From an uncultured Alphaproteobacteria bacterium (GTDB lineage: Bacteria > Pseudomonadota > Alphaproteobacteria > Rhizobiales > Rhizobiaceae), in contig CAKMZG010000005.1 in NCBI GenBank assembly GCA_929200335.1, positions 18,674 to 32,800 of the forward strand: a DNA stretch of 14,127 nucleotides, in the 5' to 3' direction. Of the stretch, positions 13,516 to 14,127 are shown piece by piece (within the stretch, counting starts at the first letter, position 1; the number at the start of each line of letters is the position of its first letter). Made by a program: the position numbers and the translations under genes. Under the pieces are notes generated by a model that was not told the origin of the DNA, did no database searches, and saw nothing but the letters and a program-made list of their open reading frames with translations.

Positions 13516-14127
13516 CCCTCTTTGCGCCAAAATATCAACAAGCATTAAAAATTCCCTATGTGGAACGGGATATGCGCATCGGCCTATTTGGTGGATCTTT
13601 CAATCCACCTCATGCAGGACATCTCAATGTGAGTGAATTGGCCATTCAACGCTTAGAATTAGATCAATGCTGGTGGATTGTGACACCAGGCAATCCACTT
13701 AAAGATCATAGCGAATTAGCCCCCTTGGAAAAGCGCATTAAACTTTGTGAGGCCATGACGCCAAACCCAAAAATTAAGATCACAGCTTTTGAAGCCAGCC
13801 ACCAAATGCGCTATACGGCTGATACCATTGAATTTGTGATAAAACGCAATCCCACAGCAAAATTTGTTTGGATAATGGGCGCTGATAATTTGAAAAATTT
13901 CCATAAATGGGAGCGCTGGCAAGAGATTTTAGGCATGATCCCCATAGCCATTATTGACCGCCCAGGTTCAACACTTTCCTATCGATCTGCAAGGGCAGCA
14001 TTATCTACTATGCGCTTTCGTTATGATGAAACTGATGCCAGCCTGTTGCCCAGCGCTAAACCGCCCGCTTGGACATTTATCCATGGGCCTCGCTCGTCGC
14101 TTTCTTCAACGGCTATCAGAAATGCCC
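13512..14127 (+). CDS. nadD: Nicotinate-nucleotide adenylyltransferase, cut by the window end
   Basis: NadD adenylates nicotinate mononucleotide to deamido-NAD, a required step of NAD synthesis. The frame stays open to the right edge, giving 205 residues with little missing. GLFGGSFNPPHAGH holds the nucleotidyltransferase GxFxPxHxGH signature. WWIVTPGNPLK, FVWIMGADNL and the near-terminal SSTAIR segment are all typical of NadD. The start is uncertain. A TTG at 13512 overlaps the proA stop as TTGA, has AAGGG 11 nt upstream, and includes the residues PYVERDM, which resemble those before the signature in rhizobial NadD as I recall them. The alternative is the ATG at 13572, with GGAACGGG just upstream. 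Genes for ribosome silencing factor and RlmH often follow in relatives, but lie outside this window. Confidence 0.93.
   Translation, partial: MTLFAPKYQQALKIPYVERDMRIGLFGGSFNPPHAGHLNVSELAIQRLELDQCWWIVTPGNPLKDHSELAPLEKRIKLCEAMTPNPKIKITAFEASHQMRYTADTIEFVIKRNPTAKFVWIMGADNLKNFHKWERWQEILGMIPIAIIDRPGSTLSYRSARAALSTMRFRYDETDASLLPSAKPPAWTFIHGPRSSLSSTAIRNA

Noticed and set aside
1..14127. CRISPR arrays, tRNA or rRNA genes, insertion sequences, prophage or toxin-antitoxin genes
   Set aside because: No regularly spaced repeats, cloverleaf-like sequences, transposase or phage-like frames were seen; the window reads as ordinary chromosome apart from the operon at the left.

Overview
The window looks like a piece of the chromosome of a low-GC alphaproteobacterium, most probably in the Rhizobiales/Hyphomicrobiales. 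Three things point there. The block rplU-rpmA-(GNAT acetyltransferases)-obgE-proB-proA-nadD is the order I know from that group. L21 carries the long Ala/Lys linker plus a helix-hairpin-helix C-terminus seen in alphaproteobacteria. A degraded 43-bp palindrome at 6527-6569 resembles dispersed palindromes of rhizobial genomes. I see no tRNA, rRNA, CRISPR array, transposase or phage gene. No gene-free stretch exceeds 300 bases; the longest is 7387-7635, the rplU leader and promoter region.

Left part (1-5316). The 3' end of a probable PLP-dependent aminotransferase gene enters from the left edge (1-240, + strand). Facing it is a compact four-gene minus-strand operon: an aldehyde dehydrogenase (5163-3706), an M19 dipeptidase-like protein with an altered metal site (3699-2713), a ~575-residue protein I cannot assign (2692-965) and a DUF3726-like protein (978-319). 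Spacing is 6 nt, then a short gap or 2-nt overlap depending on the start used, then a 14-nt overlap, so the four are almost certainly co-transcribed. A LysR regulator (5317-6192) diverges from the operon. Two related 12-bp near-palindromes 19 bp apart lie in the shared 153-bp intergenic region. This is the most interesting unit in the window: a LysR-controlled, probably catabolic cassette whose final two members have no known function.

Middle part (6193-7635). A YggT-family small membrane protein and a class I glutamine amidotransferase-like protein are both on the minus strand, with the 43-bp palindrome between them. The amidotransferase gene is divergent from rplU. The rplU leader contains a hairpin followed by five T residues, ahead of the gene and with no plus-strand gene upstream, so it could be an attenuator.

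Right part (7636-14127, all + strand). L21 and L27 are followed by three hairpins, the last a strong intrinsic terminator. Two RimJ/RimL-like GNAT acetyltransferases come next; the second has lost the glycines of the acetyl-CoA pyrophosphate-binding loop. Then come the ribosome-assembly GTPase ObgE, the first two proline-biosynthesis enzymes ProB and ProA, and NadD (NAD synthesis), cut by the right edge. Several starts in this window appear to be TTG, chosen by Shine-Dalgarno spacing or overlap with the preceding stop.
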